Positions 1 to 9,823 of a stretch of 64,000 nt of DNA are shown here, piece by piece (the first letter of the stretch is position 1; each line of letters begins with the position of its first letter). The notes under the pieces are model-generated. The model was not told the DNA's origin. It saw only the letters and a program-made list of their open reading frames with translations, and did not search any database. The DNA is from Lachnospiraceae bacterium. GTDB taxonomy: Bacteria > Bacillota > Clostridia > Lachnospirales > Lachnospiraceae. Location of the stretch: contig JAIDPF010000098.1 of assembly GCA_029062895.1 (NCBI GenBank), positions 1-64,000 of the forward strand, read 5' to 3'. The position numbers and the translations under genes are program-made.

Positions 1-241
1 TGGTCAACTACTGATACACGATACGTCCCGCGCCCATATTCAAATGACCAACTTCCGAATTGCCCATCTGCCCGTCAGGAAGTCCGACTGCCATACCGCT
101 TGCATTCCCTTTCACAAAAGGATATTCCGCCATCAGCTTATCCATCACAGGCGTCTTTGCCTGTTTTACTGCATTTCCCTCCGCCTTGTCATTCAGACCA
201 TAACCGTCCAAAATCATCAGTACCGTTGTTTTCTTAGCCAT
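1..241 (-). CDS. gpmI: 2,3-bisphosphoglycerate-independent phosphoglycerate mutase, N-terminal part, interrupted by an in-frame stop
   Basis: The enzyme interconverts 3- and 2-phosphoglycerate in glycolysis. Visible are the start [16 protein letters not shown] (metal-binding Asp) and [18 protein letters not shown], which contains the catalytic Ser. The gene runs off the left edge. After YQ the next codon (positions 8-10) is TAG, followed in frame by Leu-Thr; the family consensus is YQ-(S/D/E)-L-T, so the reading frame clearly continues past the stop. This is a nonsense mutation, a sequencing error or recoding. The start has an AAGGAG-type ribosome binding site and lies 27 nt after the GGDEF/EAL gene. 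The identity is certain; whether the gene is functional is not. Confidence 0.9.
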
Positions 242-268
242 CTTTATTCTCCTTCTTTCTTTATAATT

Positions 269-2572
269 TTAACTTACTTTATATTTTTCTTCAAATTGCT
301 CCACCGGCATCGGCTTATCAAAATAATACCCCTGAAACATATCACAGCCAGCAGTCCTTAAGAACGCAACCTGTTCTTCCGTCTCGACACCCTCTGTAAT
401 AACGGCAATGCCAAGCTTTTTCGACATCGCAATCATCGCGTCCATGATAATTCGGCTTCGATCCTGATGCTCCGTCTTTTTCAAAAATCCCATATCCATC
501 TTGACTACATCGACATTCATATCCTTTAACGTATTTAGGGAAGAATAACCGCTTCCGAAATCATCAATCTCTATATGGAAGCCAAATTCCCTCAGCCTGT
601 CTAACAGTTTCAACTGTTTACTCATCTCTGTCATAACCGCCGTTTCCGTAATCTCCAGTTTCAGATTCTTAGGCGCAATCTCATATTTCTTTACCAATCC
701 GGTAAATGTTTCATAAAGATCAATATAATAAAAATCCTTTGCGGAAATGTTAACAGAAATATGAAGCTCTTCCCTGCCCATCTTCTTCCATTGCGCCAAC
801 TGCCGGCAGGCAAGCTCCCACACACACATATCCAACTTGTGAATATATCCCGTCTGTTCAAACAATGGAATAAAGGCAATCGGTGGAATCAATCCGTCTA
901 CGGGATGCATCCAGCGCACCAATGCCTCCGCTCCCAGCAATGTACCGTCCGCAGCAATCTGTGGCTGAAGATACATCCGAAACTGTCCGTCATCCATTGC
1001 TTCCTCAAAACCGCTGATCAACTTTTTCTCTTTGTAAAGTTGATCTCCCAGCTTCTCGTCATAATATGCCGCATACTTCTGATAATCTGATTTAATAGAC
1101 TGAATCGCTATTCTGGCACGGTCGCACATCACCGAAACATCCATGGTGGGATCCGTGATAAAATAAATGCCCAGCTGGATATGGACATGATATACGTCAT
1201 TCCCGTCCTTTGCGGCAGCTGTCTTGATATAATCGGTTATCCTCTGTTCATCAAAACGTTCCACCGGCATACATACGGCAAACCTGTCGCCGGATAAACG
1301 TCCATATACAATATTCTCTGGATATTCCTGCCGCATTATTCCTGCAATCTTAATCAAAAGTTTATCTCCGGCTTCCACGCCAAACATATCGTTATACAAT
1401 TTAAAGTCTTTCACATCAACATACATAATACAGCGCTTCGTATCAGGATCATTTTCCAATACCATATGCGCCTGTTCCATAAATCCGACCCTGTTGAAAA
1501 TTCCGGTCAATTCATCATGCGTCGCACGGTAACGCTCTCTCTCATATTTTGTAATTTCCTCAGTCATATCCACGATACTGAAATATGCGCCGACAAAATT
1601 CCCATCATCATCCAGCAGCCTTTTAAACTTTGTTTCATAATAGTTTATTTTATCCCCTTCAATCTGCTGCTCCCGCCATGTCGTATCCACCAGTTCCTCA
1701 TCGCCCTGTTCTTCCAGCCAATCCGCATAATATTTTTCAAAAAACTCATAATCTTTACACTGCGCCTGCCCAAACAAACGCTTTGCCATATCATTGACAT
1801 AGATGCAGTTTCCCACCAGATCAAAGCAGAGAATGCCCATGCTCATATCCTTAACGGAAAATGATAACAGTCTCGCCGTCAACCCTTTGGGAATATAAAG
1901 AAGTCCGAAATAACCGATTGCTATCGCTAAAAGAACATAAAAAATAACGGAAATATCAATCGCAATATTTGCAAAACGATATACGATGTTAACACCCAAA
2001 ATGATCACAAAAGAATACAAGATCACATCATATTTTCTGCGGTACAGCTTAATTGTATTCCTCGCTTTTACAAAAAATACACCCATAACAAATAGCGCCA
2101 TGGAATATACGATCAAAATATGCGAAAGATATCCCGGCATCCTAGTATGTACAGCATAACAGGAATACTCCAAAGTTCCTTGATATATATCTGTCCATTC
2201 ACAGTAAAAAATATGTTTGAAATAAAGATTTGCAAGCAAAGATATGGTATCCACAATGGAAAAGAATGAAAAAATCCCGACGACAGTCTTATTCTTATCA
2301 AAATAACCTGTATAGTGTTTCGCGAAATAGAACAACGCCACAACCAGCCAATCGGTAAGTGCAAAATAAAGACCATGCATCAGCATCGCGAAATACTCTT
2401 CTCCCTCAACCGTAAGTACCGCTGCTATATTACAAAGCACGGTCAGGATCGCGACTGCAAACAAAAAGCGCATCGTATTGACGATCTCTTTCTTGATGCG
2501 CCCCATCATAACGATACAGACAGCCATAAAAACCACTAATATAATTCCGGTAATACAAAATCCTTGGATCAA
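269..2572 (-). CDS. Membrane GGDEF/EAL protein with 7TM sensor and PAS domain; probable c-di-GMP phosphodiesterase
   Basis: 767 aa. Residues 1-230 form about seven membrane helices of the 7TM histidine-kinase sensor type, followed by a PAS-like domain (about 240-345), GGDEF (about 355-500) and EAL (about 515-760). The EAL domain keeps its metal and catalytic motifs: GAEALVRW, VNISAKDF, LEITETAV, IEIDDFGSGYSSL, VVKMDM, ITEGVE and FQGYYF. It should therefore hydrolyse cyclic di-GMP. The GGDEF signature is degenerate (RLSGDRF), so cyclase activity is unlikely and the domain may be regulatory. The longest frame starts at TTG (2572) and no better ATG lies before the first helix. The signal sensed is unknown. 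Confidence 0.88.
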   Translation of the reverse strand: MIQGFCITGIILVVFMAVCIVMMGRIKKEIVNTMRFLFAVAILTVLCNIAAVLTVEGEEYFAMLMHGLYFALTDWLVVALFYFAKHYTGYFDKNKTVVGIFSFFSIVDTISLLANLYFKHIFYCEWTDIYQGTLEYSCYAVHTRMPGYLSHILIVYSMALFVMGVFFVKARNTIKLYRRKYDVILYSFVIILGVNIVYRFANIAIDISVIFYVLLAIAIGYFGLLYIPKGLTARLLSFSVKDMSMGILCFDLVGNCIYVNDMAKRLFGQAQCKDYEFFEKYYADWLEEQGDEELVDTTWREQQIEGDKINYYETKFKRLLDDDGNFVGAYFSIVDMTEEITKYERERYRATHDELTGIFNRVGFMEQAHMVLENDPDTKRCIMYVDVKDFKLYNDMFGVEAGDKLLIKIAGIMRQEYPENIVYGRLSGDRFAVCMPVERFDEQRITDYIKTAAAKDGNDVYHVHIQLGIYFITDPTMDVSVMCDRARIAIQSIKSDYQKYAAYYDEKLGDQLYKEKKLISGFEEAMDDGQFRMYLQPQIAADGTLLGAEALVRWMHPVDGLIPPIAFIPLFEQTGYIHKLDMCVWELACRQLAQWKKMGREELHISVNISAKDFYYIDLYETFTGLVKKYEIAPKNLKLEITETAVMTEMSKQLKLLDRLREFGFHIEIDDFGSGYSSLNTLKDMNVDVVKMDMGFLKKTEHQDRSRIIMDAMIAMSKKLGIAVITEGVETEEQVAFLRTAGCDMFQGYYFDKPMPVEQFEEKYKVS

Positions 2573-2641
2573 ATCCGTTCCCGCCTTTTTCTGTCTTGCA
2601 ACTCTCCTGCAATTTCACATATAAAAAATTATACCGATTTA

Positions 2642-4129
2642 TCAGTTAACTGTCAAGAATTGGCAGTAAATCGGCATGGCTGTCCCGTAAACCATCCAGA
2701 GCAACATCAGGATAGTGCCTGCCATTGCAAGGATTACGGCAATCCTCATAACAGTTTCCCAAATCACCGCCCGGCTTTCCCTGTCGAGATTCCCTGCGCT
2801 TCCAAACACCATCCTCCGCGCAAGCGCAGTCAACCGCTCCAGACCCTTCACAACATATATCATAAGTGGCAGGAGCATCGGCATCATATATCTCCCCTGT
2901 GCCTGAAAATCTGATGTATATGCATAATAAACCGTCAGAAATACCGGCATAAGAATGCAGAAGATCAAATTGGCATGAAAAAACAGCCGTTTCCCCTCAT
3001 GCTGTTTTCTATAAAGGGGAATCGTAACGATATATCCCAGCAGCCCTCCATAAAAAAATATCTTATAGAAACGATAGATCCAGATATTTGCAAAAATAGA
3101 TAGAGAACCATATGCTCCAACAAACGAAGCATATGCAATCGTCAGATAGTCTGTTTCCCGTATCATCTGCCGGAGTGTATATCCCATCTGCTGATACGTC
3201 TGGGACGTCAAAGGATTGACCTTGTCGACAGCATATAATTCCATCATTTTGTCCGCCGTGCGAAATCCAAGAATGTCGCCGTCATACAAGATATAACTGC
3301 GTATAAACCACCACGCCGTACCCAGTAAGATCACCGCAGTGATAGGCACTGCATGACGGAACATATTTTTCCAATCATAAGAAATCCTTAGGCCTCCTTG
3401 TCCCCTCTCATGCAATTTACTGGAAACAGGATTTGCAAAATAGGCAAGGCAAAGCAGCACTGCACTGACGATATAACCATACGCATTATAATAAGAAAGT
3501 GTACATGATATCACGCCGGCGCATAAAACGCCGCTATTGAAGACGTGAAATCCATCCTGATAGATGCTGACCAGCGCATATAAGATCAGCACGGTTGAAA
3601 GCATTGCCATAGAATCCGTATTCACATAAGTATGCAGAAATAAACTTTGCGGCATAAATGTCACCAGAAAGCAGAACAGCCAGTCAAGACAGATTTTTTT
3701 CGCTTCCTCGTCAAAAATCCTGACCGCCAGTTTTCTGACCACAAAAGCCATAGCTATGCCAAACAGAACATTGACAAAACGCGCGCTATATAATAAGTAT
3801 AATTCGCTGTCAGTAAACAGATCCACAAACCGCATTACCCATCCCATAAAAATATACGGCAGGACATTGTAAAGCGCATAAGATGAGCCATATCCCGGAA
3901 TACGAACTTCCTCGTCATAAGCGGTAGGAAGTTTGCCATGTTCACAGATGTACTGAGGAACCAGATACCTTGCGTGTTCATCCGGCGCATTGGCATAGAC
4001 GGGTGGCGTATCATAAAGAGGCTGCGCCAGTGCGATAGAAGATGCCACGATAAAGAAAATAAATAGATAAAGTGCTGTCAGCATCCACTCTCTTCTGTCC
4101 GACTGTTCCAAGAACCTCTTTTCTCCCAT
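2642..4129 (-). CDS. Polytopic membrane protein, DUF2142 family (GT39-like fold)
   Basis: 495 aa with roughly ten or more hydrophobic helices. After the first helix comes an extracytoplasmic loop with ANAPDEHARYLVPQYICEHG, typical of DUF2142 and of the first loop of GT-C type glycosyltransferases, where an acidic DE/PDE motif is functional. DUF2142 proteins are often linked to cell-envelope polysaccharides, but the reaction is unknown. It lies between the DUF5722 gene, which ends in a terminator, and the GGDEF/EAL gene 69 nt downstream. The GGAAGG before ATG 4129 is an adequate ribosome binding site. The family call is by motif recall. Confidence 0.7.
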   Translation of the reverse strand: MGEKRFLEQSDRREWMLTALYLFIFFIVASSIALAQPLYDTPPVYANAPDEHARYLVPQYICEHGKLPTAYDEEVRIPGYGSSYALYNVLPYIFMGWVMRFVDLFTDSELYLLYSARFVNVLFGIAMAFVVRKLAVRIFDEEAKKICLDWLFCFLVTFMPQSLFLHTYVNTDSMAMLSTVLILYALVSIYQDGFHVFNSGVLCAGVISCTLSYYNAYGYIVSAVLLCLAYFANPVSSKLHERGQGGLRISYDWKNMFRHAVPITAVILLGTAWWFIRSYILYDGDILGFRTADKMMELYAVDKVNPLTSQTYQQMGYTLRQMIRETDYLTIAYASFVGAYGSLSIFANIWIYRFYKIFFYGGLLGYIVTIPLYRKQHEGKRLFFHANLIFCILMPVFLTVYYAYTSDFQAQGRYMMPMLLPLMIYVVKGLERLTALARRMVFGSAGNLDRESRAVIWETVMRIAVILAMAGTILMLLWMVYGTAMPIYCQFLTVN

Positions 4130-4187
4130 GGCTATATTTCCTTCCTTTCCTGTTTCTAAGGAAGCACTGATGAAATCACCGTTTCCC

Positions 4188-4224
4188 TAAAAAAGAACCG
4201 GACGACACTGTTTCGCCCGGCTCT
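4188..4224 (-). terminator. Rho-independent terminator after the DUF5722 gene
   Basis: On the minus strand AGAGCCGG pairs with CCGGTTCT around a ~15-nt loop and is followed by a T run (plus-strand A run 4189-4194). It lies about 30 nt past the DUF5722 stop. Confidence 0.8.
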
Positions 4225-4255
4225 CTGTATTCAACTCTTATTTGTCCGGAAGTGC

Positions 4256-5869
4256 TTACCGCAATACCTGGCTCCAATCGCTGATACCGATCACGCCCTT
4301 TGCCCACTCCATGTAAGCAGCTTCCTGAGGAGTTCCAAATGAATTATATACGGCTGCAGCCTGACCTGTCATAGTATAATCCAGACCCGGGCCGTGATTA
4401 TCCCCTAAGAAGATGATCTGCGACAAGCCATTTCTCCTTGCCGACTCATAAGCAGCAGCAATTGCTGCACCCTGCACAGCATCACCCTGTGTATTTACCA
4501 GTCCTTCCTCACTATCGATAATGTAACGTCTACTACCGTCAGGAGCTAAGAACTGCGGCTGTGACAGATAATTAACTACCACACTGAGGTTCTCAAAAGT
4601 AATCATCCTATTACTGTTGATCTGAGCTCTCTCATAAGAACCGGTTGCCCAGAACTTCGCGTTGGTCAGTGGAACGGGATGGGGGTGCACAGAAATACCC
4701 CAATCAATATTTCCACCTGCTGAAATAATGGCATTAAAAGTATCGCAGAAATCTTTTCCATCAATGTAATTGTATCTGTCTACGGCACGGTCTCTGTCCC
4801 AGCACTGGTCAATACAAATCAGCACTTCTGCACCCGCATTCTGGCTCTTGATCGCATTATACATAACACGGAATGCATCCGCATACTGATCTACATAATA
4901 ATCCCATGAAACACCACCCTGCCACTGAATATAATTCCACTTACGCACATTTACTTCGTTTCCGATGATGAATACGTCGGCGCTGCCATTTTTCGCAAGC
5001 CAGCTTACCTCGCTTGTCAATGCGTTGACGCCCGCCTGATCGGTTGCGTTAAACATGAAAATATTGAACTGCTCATCAACCGGATGCGGATCCCCGGCAT
5101 AACCGGAGCGTCCAAGTGGATGCGTGATTGTAGGATTGCCGGAATTATTTAACAGGGCAACCGTCTTCGCCAGATATCCAATGGGATAACCATTGTTAGC
5201 ACCACCCTGCATCGGGTAATTATTAAACTGATACTCATGGGTAGGTCCCTGTAAGCCATGGAATGCTGCGGGTCTGGAAACATTCTTATCCGCCAGCACT
5301 TCAGGGTTTGTAATAAACTGAGGGTTACCTACAATTGTAGGAACACCACCCTTAATTGTAACAAAAGCAAATTTCTCATACAGTCTTGCTGCTGTATAAG
5401 GGAATGTAACCACTGGATCAGCAGTCATCGGCAGGCTCATGATAGGCGCGCGTCCTGCAGGTACCGCATCCTCAAAAACAGCCAGCTCATATACATACAG
5501 CACACCGTCATCAGAAGCAGGCAAGCTTGTAAAATGTGCTGAAAACTGGATCGTAGATCTGTCCAGCAGTCTTGCACCAGGACCTGCAGCAACAGTACCC
5601 ACGCTGGGTGTAGCAGCCGCTGTTGCACCTGCATACGGCAATCTGCCTTCTGCCCTGCCAAAATTAACATAATGTTGATATAACGCATTTGCATCCGTTC
5701 CGACTGCAGCTGCAACATCCGGATTGCTCTGCGCATAATATTCAGCATCAAAAACGTTTCCATCTGGCATCGTCTGAGGCGCGGCGCTAACAACCATGCA
5801 GTTCCCGATCAGCATCACAGCCACCAACAATGCGGACAATAATGATCTTCTCATTCTCCCTTTTCTCAT
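4256..5869 (-). CDS. Secreted DUF5722 protein, glycoside-hydrolase-like
   Basis: 537 aa. The signal peptide is MRKGRMRR plus a hydrophobic stretch ending VVSAA (about residue 30). Next comes a short module FDAEYYAQSNPDVAAAVG...HYVNFGRAEGR, common at the N-terminus of Lachnospiraceae exported proteins. The remainder matches DUF5722, which resembles a TIM-barrel glycoside hydrolase: FIIGNEVN resembles the acid/base Glu on strand 4, and IIDSEEG the nucleophile Glu on strand 7, with ISVHPHPVPL between. The substrate is unknown; a cell-surface or dietary glycan is a guess. It has its own promoter and terminator, so it is likely monocistronic. Confidence 0.75.
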   Translation of the reverse strand: MRKGRMRRSLLSALLVAVMLIGNCMVVSAAPQTMPDGNVFDAEYYAQSNPDVAAAVGTDANALYQHYVNFGRAEGRLPYAGATAAATPSVGTVAAGPGARLLDRSTIQFSAHFTSLPASDDGVLYVYELAVFEDAVPAGRAPIMSLPMTADPVVTFPYTAARLYEKFAFVTIKGGVPTIVGNPQFITNPEVLADKNVSRPAAFHGLQGPTHEYQFNNYPMQGGANNGYPIGYLAKTVALLNNSGNPTITHPLGRSGYAGDPHPVDEQFNIFMFNATDQAGVNALTSEVSWLAKNGSADVFIIGNEVNVRKWNYIQWQGGVSWDYYVDQYADAFRVMYNAIKSQNAGAEVLICIDQCWDRDRAVDRYNYIDGKDFCDTFNAIISAGGNIDWGISVHPHPVPLTNAKFWATGSYERAQINSNRMITFENLSVVVNYLSQPQFLAPDGSRRYIIDSEEGLVNTQGDAVQGAAIAAAYESARRNGLSQIIFLGDNHGPGLDYTMTGQAAAVYNSFGTPQEAAYMEWAKGVIGISDWSQVLR

Positions 5870-5908
5870 TACGGACTATCCCCCTTTTTTTACCAGATAC
5901 TGTTTTTA

Positions 5909-5937
5909 ATTTTATCATTATTTATTTGTTCAGTCAA
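5909..5937 (-). promoter_or_regulatory. Sigma-A-type promoter of the DUF5722 gene
   Basis: On the minus strand TTGACT-17-TAAAAT, about 40 nt upstream of the start codon. Confidence 0.7.
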
Positions 5938-6004
5938 TTATTTTCATGAAGCTAAATTATTGACTGTAAAAACTGTAGAAAGTCCAAAATTTGTCTTCAT
6001 TATT

Positions 6005-7477
6005 TTAGAGCGGAATATTGCCGTGTTTTTTCTTCATCCCAAAAATACTTTTCCTTTTATGTTTCACAATCACGTCATAAATCTTATCCCTTGTCTGCTC
6101 CGGCATAATCAGTTCATCGATATAACCATGTTCCAGCCCCAGCTTATAACCAACTACCTCTCTCTGGTACTCCTCAGCCTTTTCAGCAAGGAAGGCTTGA
6201 CGGGCTTCTTTATCCATCTGTTTTACTTCCTTTGCGTAAAGGATCTCAACAGCTCCCTGCTCTCCCATCACCGCGATCTTGGCAGACGGCCATGCGAATA
6301 CCTTATCGGCCCGCATCGTCCGGCTGTTCATGGCAATGTATGCCCCTCCATATGCTTTCCGGACGATCACGTTGACCTTTGGCACTGTTGACTCCGCAAA
6401 TGCATACAACAGCTTGGCTCCATGCCGTATAACCCCTTTACTTTCCTGTTCCAGTCCCGGCAGAAATCCGGTCACATCCGTAAATGTTACCACCGGAATA
6501 TGAAACGCGTCGCAAAATCTCACTAGTCTGGCAGCCTTATCGCTTGTGTCGCAATCCAGCGTACCTGCATTGCACATTGACTGATTGGCAATAATACCGA
6601 CCGAGATTCCATACAGTTTTGCAAAGCCTACAACCACTGACTGCGCAAACATGGAATGAATCTCCATAAAACTGTCATCATCCACAATATCGCGGATCAG
6701 CTCACGGATATCATAACCATGCCGATCACTTTCCGGAAGCTGAAACGAAAATTCTTTTTGTTTGATAAAATTGTCTTTTGCGGGGACCGCCATATTACCC
6801 TTGCTGCATGGCGGAATGATAGAAATCAGTTTCCTCAATTCCTGAAAACAGGTTTTTTCATCTTCATAATTAAAATGCGCGCATCCGCTGACTTCCGAAT
6901 GAAGTTTTACACCGCCCAGCTCCTCTGCTGTAACAGTACCCAGTCCCACGCTTTTCACCACCTTAGGTCCGGTCACATACATCTGACCGATCCCCTGTAC
7001 CATAAATACAAAGTCGGAAAGTCCCGCGGCATATGCAATCCCGCCTGCGCATGGTCCCAGAATCACAGAATACTGCGGTATATATCCTGACGCGTCTACC
7101 ATATTGCAGAACATATCGCCAAGACCTGCAAGACCATCAATGCCTTCCTGTATCCTCGCGCCACCGGAATCATTCAGCATGACATACGGACACTTTTTCT
7201 TGATCGCAAGCTTCTGCGCTTTGATAATGTTTCTGCTCTGCTGTATTCCAAAACTGCCACCCTTATATGTGAAATCATGGGTAACCGAAACAACCTCCTG
7301 TCCAAAAACCTTTCCGATGCATACATATACGCCGTCCCTGCCGTTCGGATTGGTCAGTTCCCGATAATCCCCATCGTCATATAGTAAGGCTAATCTTTCT
7401 GTCGCAAATAATTTTCCTTTCGCATGCTGCTTTTCTTTCCTTCTGGCTTCCTTGTTTAATTTTTCTTCCTCTTCCAT
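6005..7477 (-). CDS. Biotin-dependent acyl-CoA carboxylase/decarboxylase carboxyltransferase subunit
   Basis: 490 aa, the full length of the PccB/MmdA/AccD family. Oxyanion-hole motifs are present in both crotonase-like halves: SGGARIQEG and GPCAGGIAYAAG in the N half, and AYGGAYIAMNSR in the C half. The protein transfers a carboxyl group between carboxybiotin and an acyl-CoA (propionyl- or acetyl-CoA, or methylmalonyl-CoA decarboxylation). No biotin carrier, biotin carboxylase or sodium-pump subunit lies next to it, so its partner subunits must be elsewhere and the substrate cannot be fixed. GAGGCGG precedes ATG 7477. Confidence 0.82.
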   Translation of the reverse strand: MEEEEKLNKEARRKEKQHAKGKLFATERLALLYDDGDYRELTNPNGRDGVYVCIGKVFGQEVVSVTHDFTYKGGSFGIQQSRNIIKAQKLAIKKKCPYVMLNDSGGARIQEGIDGLAGLGDMFCNMVDASGYIPQYSVILGPCAGGIAYAAGLSDFVFMVQGIGQMYVTGPKVVKSVGLGTVTAEELGGVKLHSEVSGCAHFNYEDEKTCFQELRKLISIIPPCSKGNMAVPAKDNFIKQKEFSFQLPESDRHGYDIRELIRDIVDDDSFMEIHSMFAQSVVVGFAKLYGISVGIIANQSMCNAGTLDCDTSDKAARLVRFCDAFHIPVVTFTDVTGFLPGLEQESKGVIRHGAKLLYAFAESTVPKVNVIVRKAYGGAYIAMNSRTMRADKVFAWPSAKIAVMGEQGAVEILYAKEVKQMDKEARQAFLAEKAEEYQREVVGYKLGLEHGYIDELIMPEQTRDKIYDVIVKHKRKSIFGMKKKHGNIPL

Positions 7478-7574
7478 AATCCGCCTCTATCAATCAAATT
7501 TTTTCCCATCACAGACTGCTTTAACAGTACGCTTCTTTCTTATAAAATATTTTGGGGAAATTTATTTCTTCCAT

Positions 7575-7603
7575 ATTTTAACACATCAATTGGATTGATA
7601 CAA
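7575..7603 (-). promoter_or_regulatory. Sigma-A-type promoter of the carboxyltransferase gene
   Basis: On the minus strand TTGTAT-17-TAAAAT, about 100 nt upstream of the start and downstream of the tpiA terminator, so the gene is transcribed separately from the glycolytic genes. Confidence 0.6.
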
Positions 7604-7671
7604 CTAAAAAGAATCGATCATAGAAAATACATGAAATGAACTTCCTCTCAATCCCCTCTCATTTTAACGCA

Positions 7672-7720
7672 ATAAAAACACCGGATATAAGGTTTTATCC
7701 CCCCGTATCCGGTGTTTTTA
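7672..7720 (-). terminator. Strong terminator after tpiA
   Basis: The 7-bp GC-rich core CACCGGATA/TATCCGGTG extends through A/T arms. The hairpin is flanked by an A run and a T run, so it could work in both directions; it closes the gap-pgk-tpiA transcript. Confidence 0.88.
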
Positions 7721-7754
7721 TATTGCTCCCTATGCCGCTTCTGCGGCTTATTAC

Positions 7755-8504
7755 TTACTTATAGCAAACGATCTTTCCAAAATCAGCCTTGAGAGATGCG
7801 CCGCCCACAAGACCACCATCAATATCCGGCTGTGCGAACAATTCTGCTGCATTGCCTGCATTGACAGATCCGCCGTACTGGATGCGGACAGCCTCTGCTG
7901 TTGCTCCATCGTACATCTCAGCGATGCAGTCACGGATGCCCTTGCACACTTCTTCAGCCTGCTCTGTCGTAGCCGTCTTGCCAGTTCCAATCGCCCAGAT
8001 CGGCTCATAAGCAATAACAATACCCTTTACCTGATCTGCGGTAACGCCATCCAGATCGGATTTGATCTGCAGCCTGATCCAGTCCATGGTCACACCCATT
8101 TCTCTCTGCTCAAGGGTTTCGCCGCAGCAAAGGATAGGAACAAGTCCTGCTTCCAATGCCTTCTTTACTTTCTTATTCAGAAGGCAGTCGCACTCCTTAA
8201 AGTAATCACGTCTCTCGGAATGTCCGATGATAACATACTTAACGCCGGCATCAACTAACATTGCAGCAGAGATCTCGCCTGTATAAGCGCCCTTTTCCTC
8301 AAAGTACATATTCTCTGCGCCAACCTCTACATTCGTTCCTTTGACTGCTTCTACAACCGGAACAATGTCAATTGCAGGTACGCAATATACAACATCTACT
8401 TCCTCATTCTTTACCAACGGTTTCAGTTCTTCAACCAGTTTAACTGCCTCACTGGGAGTCATATTCATCTTCCAGTTGCCGGCGATAATCTTTTTTCTTG
8501 CCAT
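7755..8504 (-). CDS. tpiA: Triosephosphate isomerase
   Basis: 249 aa, the usual length. It interconverts glyceraldehyde-3-phosphate and dihydroxyacetone phosphate. The N-terminus GNWKMNM carries the catalytic Asn and Lys, IIGHSERR the electrophilic His, and [15 protein letters not shown] the catalytic Glu and loop 6; IQYGGSVN and GGLVGGASL bind phosphate. GAGAGGAG precedes ATG 8504. It is the third gene of gap-pgk-tpiA, 41 nt after pgk, and a strong terminator follows. Confidence 0.97.
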   Translation of the reverse strand: MARKKIIAGNWKMNMTPSEAVKLVEELKPLVKNEEVDVVYCVPAIDIVPVVEAVKGTNVEVGAENMYFEEKGAYTGEISAAMLVDAGVKYVIIGHSERRDYFKECDCLLNKKVKKALEAGLVPILCCGETLEQREMGVTMDWIRLQIKSDLDGVTADQVKGIVIAYEPIWAIGTGKTATTEQAEEVCKGIRDCIAEMYDGATAEAVRIQYGGSVNAGNAAELFAQPDIDGGLVGGASLKADFGKIVCYK

Positions 8505-8545
8505 GATCTTTCTCCTCTCATAATTACCTTATATGAACTTAATCT

Positions 8546-9769
8546 TTATTTGTCATCTGCAGCCATAACACCCGGAAGCTCCTTGCCCTCTAAGAACTCA
8601 AGAGAAGCACCGCCGCCTGTGGAAATATGGCTCATCTTATCTGCAAATCCTAACTGATTTACAGCCGCTGCGGAATCGCCGCCGCCGATGATCGTGGTTG
8701 CATCTGTCTCAGCAAGGGATTTCGCTACAGCGATCGTACCTTTTGCCAGAGTCGGGTTCTCGAATACACCCATCGGTCCGTTCCATACAACTGTCTTAGC
8801 GGATTTCACAGCGTCAGCATAAAGCTCTGCTGTCTTTGTTCCGATATCAAGACCTTCCATATCTGCAGGGATCTTGTCAGCATCTACCACCTGAACATCA
8901 ATCGGTCCATCAATAGGATCCGGGAAGTTTGCTGCGATCGTGGTATCGATCGGAAGAAGCAGCTTCTTACCAAGCTTCTCTGCCTTCGCCATCATTTCCT
9001 TACAATAATCAAGTTTCTCTTCGTCAACAAGAGACTTACCAATCTCATAGCCCTGCGCCTTTAAGAAAGTAAATGCCATACCACCGCCGATGATCAGCGT
9101 ATCACACTTCTCCAGCAGATTATTGATAACATTTAACTTATCAGCCACCTTAGCGCCGCCAAGGATCGCTACAAAAGGTCTCACCGGATTCTCCACCGCA
9201 TTACCAAGGAAATCGATTTCCTTCTGCATCAGGTAACCAACAGCGCACTCGCCGCCCTTTGAACGAACGCATTCTGTTACACCTGCAACAGAAGCATGCG
9301 CACGATGGGAAGATCCGAATGCATCACATACATATACATCACAAAGATCAGCCAGTTCTTTGGAGAATGCCTCCCCGTTCTTTGTCTCCTCTGAGCCACG
9401 GAAACGTGTATTCTGAAGAAGAACAACATCTCCTTCCTTCATATCGGCAACAGCCTTTGTTGCTGCCTCGCCTGTTACATTGTAATCAGCTACAAAATTA
9501 ACTTCCTTGCCAAGCTTCTCGGAAAGTCTCTTGGCAACAGGAGCAAGGGATTCTCCCTCGTTCGGGCCGTTCTTTACCTTGCCCAAGTGAGAGCAAAGGA
9601 TTACCTTGCCGCCATCCTTAAGCAGCTTCTGAATCGTAGGAAGTGCCGCATTGATACGGGTTTCGTCTGTGATCTCACCGTTCTTTAAAGGTACGTTAAA
9701 GTCGCATCTTACTAAGACGCGCTTTCCGCTTACGTTGATATCATCTACTGACTTTTTGTTTAATGACAT
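8546..9769 (-). CDS. pgk: Phosphoglycerate kinase
   Basis: 407 aa. It transfers phosphate from 1,3-bisphosphoglycerate to ADP. Visible motifs are [12 protein letters not shown] at the N-terminal substrate site, [31 protein letters not shown] and the nucleotide loop GGGDSAAA, with [11 protein letters not shown] near the end. Two ATGs lie six bases apart; the inner one (9769) is chosen because GGAGG stands 8 nt before it. It lies between gap and tpiA in the glycolytic operon. Confidence 0.97.
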   Translation of the reverse strand: MSLNKKSVDDINVSGKRVLVRCDFNVPLKNGEITDETRINAALPTIQKLLKDGGKVILCSHLGKVKNGPNEGESLAPVAKRLSEKLGKEVNFVADYNVTGEAATKAVADMKEGDVVLLQNTRFRGSEETKNGEAFSKELADLCDVYVCDAFGSSHRAHASVAGVTECVRSKGGECAVGYLMQKEIDFLGNAVENPVRPFVAILGGAKVADKLNVINNLLEKCDTLIIGGGMAFTFLKAQGYEIGKSLVDEEKLDYCKEMMAKAEKLGKKLLLPIDTTIAANFPDPIDGPIDVQVVDADKIPADMEGLDIGTKTAELYADAVKSAKTVVWNGPMGVFENPTLAKGTIAVAKSLAETDATTIIGGGDSAAAVNQLGFADKMSHISTGGGASLEFLEGKELPGVMAADDK

Positions 9770-9823
9770 GTCCATGTCCTCCTTAATATAATAATATATT
9801 ACAATACATTCCGGGAAGAAATA

